From assembly GCA_021825925.1 (NCBI GenBank), contig JAKAFP010000004.1, positions 62,001-126,000 of the forward strand: DNA of 64,000 nt. Direction: 5' to 3'. Numbering within the stretch: the stretch's first letter is position 1; each line of letters opens with the position of its first letter. The notes beneath the pieces are model-generated. The model was not told where the DNA came from, did not search any database, and saw only the letters and a list, made by a program, of their open reading frames with translations. Of this stretch, positions 63,299 to 64,000 are shown piece after piece. Source of the stretch: Chloroflexota bacterium (lineage in GTDB: Bacteria > Chloroflexota > Anaerolineae > Anaerolineales > Anaerolineaceae). The position numbers were made by a program, and so were the translations under genes.

Positions 63299-63651
63299 CT
63301 TAGTGAATCTAAAGGATTAATCGCCAATAAAGTACCTGGAATATGTTTGGTGAGATTTTCAATTAAGAATTCTCGTCTGGGTTGGTTCAGGTCATTTACC
63401 AAATAGACTGCAGTTTCAAGGGAATCGCCATCCAATATCAGATTCGTTGAAGGCCCCTCTTGCGGATAGATCATTAATACAGCCATCTGGCAATTGCATG
63501 CAAAAGGATTTTTGTGATCATTAACGGCTGAATGCAAATCGAAAGATTTTACAACCATATACCCTTCAGACCTCAAGGCAGTTGAAACCTCAAGTTCCGC
63601 AGAATCGCAATCCTTTTGAAGGACGAAGAGTAATTGGTTCGATGCATTCAT
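63295..63651 (-). CDS. Small hypothetical protein
   Basis: A 118-residue soluble protein (LLFVLQKDCDSAELEVSTALRSEGY, then FACNCQMAVLMIY) that I do not recognise. The pattern suggests alternating strands and helices. The start is ATG 63651 with GGAGA upstream; the longer frame to 63693 has no ribosome site. Its last bases overlap the DUF2085 start, so it belongs to that operon. Confidence 0.6.
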   Translation of the reverse strand: MNASNQLLFVLQKDCDSAELEVSTALRSEGYMVVKSFDLHSAVNDHKNPFACNCQMAVLMIYPQEGPSTNLILDGDSLETAVYLVNDLNQPRREFLIENLTKHIPGTLLAINPLDSLR

Positions 63652-63671
63652 AAGCAATCTCCAGATATAGT

Positions 63672-63718
63672 ATAAAAAAATAAGACATCCCAACCAGTGT
63701 AATATTGCGGGAATGTCT
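63672..63718 (-). terminator. Terminator of the His-rich membrane protein gene
   Basis: On the minus strand AGACATTCCC (63718-63709) pairs with GGGATGTCT (63691-63683), with one bulge, followed by TTATTTTTTTATA. It comes 18 nt after the stop at 63736. Confidence 0.65.
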
Positions 63719-63735
63719 ATAAGCTATATTGCCTA

Positions 63736-64000
63736 TTAATGGCAACCATGACTATGCTTATTTTCTTCGGATTTAATATCTGGAACAGTGTGAAATTCAT
63801 CTAAGGGATTTTGTAGGTTAGCTTTTTTATCCTGTTCCTGATGATTACCATGGGTACCGTGTCCAGAATGCATAAAAATATGACTAAGTAACATTACAGC
63901 AATTAGGCCGTAACTCAAAACCAGACTGGAGGGAACTTTGTATATAAAAATTGCTACCAAAGCAATCAATATTCCATCCAGGGCAGCAAGGCTCCATATG
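63736..64000 (-). CDS. DUF2933-like small membrane protein with His-rich tail (5' partial)
   Basis: The frame is open to the right edge, so the start lies outside the window. A transmembrane helix region (LIALVAIFIYKVP then LSYGLIAVMLLSHIFMHSG) is followed by a histidine-rich tail (HSGHGTHGNHQEQ and HSHGCH at the end). It resembles DUF2933 proteins, found beside copper and mercury genes. The many His and one Cys could bind copper. Confidence 0.65.
   Translation of the reverse strand, partial: IWSLAALDGILIALVAIFIYKVPSSLVLSYGLIAVMLLSHIFMHSGHGTHGNHQEQDKKANLQNPLDEFHTVPDIKSEENKHSHGCH

Noticed and set aside
1..64000. CRISPR arrays, insertion-sequence transposases, rRNA genes
   Set aside because: Reading through the window I saw no regularly spaced repeats, no DDE or HUH transposase, and no rRNA-like sequence.

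Overview
The window looks like a chromosomal segment of an anaerobic or facultative bacterium with an A+T-rich genome, most plausibly a Chloroflexota of the Anaerolineae type. This is an inference from gene content (ACR3/ArsA arsenic operons, a lipoyl/DGC operon, a tungsten-enzyme maturase, a two-subunit molybdenum hydroxylase, an HD-GYP/GGDEF pair). There is no rRNA or other marker gene in the window. Several promoters sit so close to the start codon that the transcripts should be leaderless.

Left part (1 to about 21.4 kb) is an accessory defence island. It opens with three overlapping genes, at least two of them tyrosine recombinases (2-3107). Next come a P-loop ATPase (3734-5638), a TOPRIM protein (5701-7356) and a Sll1717-type P-loop ATPase (7631-9271), then an AbiEi/AbiEii toxin-antitoxin pair with a perfect operator (10520-12273). 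A complete four-gene Qat anti-phage operon follows (qatA-qatB-qatC-qatD, 12914-17912). The island closes with a truncated remnant of another large gene (17959-18300), a tyrosine integrase (18984-19970), a 19-bp perfect hairpin and a NERD-domain membrane protein (20028-21407).

Middle part (22-44 kb) is metal and redox chemistry, mostly on the minus strand. It holds a DUF364-like protein, a tungsten-cofactor radical SAM maturase and a two-subunit molybdenum oxidoreductase. The molybdenum operon ends at a tail-to-tail junction of two broken genes, PIG-L and arsC. Next is an arsR-arsD-arsA operon extended by two YlbF-family proteins with cysteine tails and a small thioredoxin-fold protein. After that come a magnesium-chelatase-like I/D protein and a tight GcvH/DGC/DGC/OsmC/AhpD operon. 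The block ends with a chromate transporter, an FmdE protein, two more ArsR regulators with a small redox protein, ACR3, ArsC, and a CmtR-like regulator with its P1B ATPase.

Right part (44-64 kb) holds a methyl-accepting chemotaxis protein and two copper P1B ATPases, each with accessory cupredoxin, HMA or thioredoxin-like partners. A convergent reverse transsulfuration pair (cystathionine gamma-synthase/lyase and cystathionine beta-synthase) lies between them. There is also a GGDEF/HD-GYP c-di-GMP pair, a LuxR-type response regulator with a DUF2085 membrane protein, and a partial His-rich membrane protein at the right edge.

The most striking non-genic feature is the leader of the cystathionine beta-synthase gene. 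A 28-codon leader ORF with a Cys-Cys-Ser-Cys run (55901-55987) is followed by a 14-bp terminator hairpin with seven U (55816-55878). A leader segment is complementary to the terminator's 5' arm, which is the layout of a cysteine-responsive transcription attenuator.
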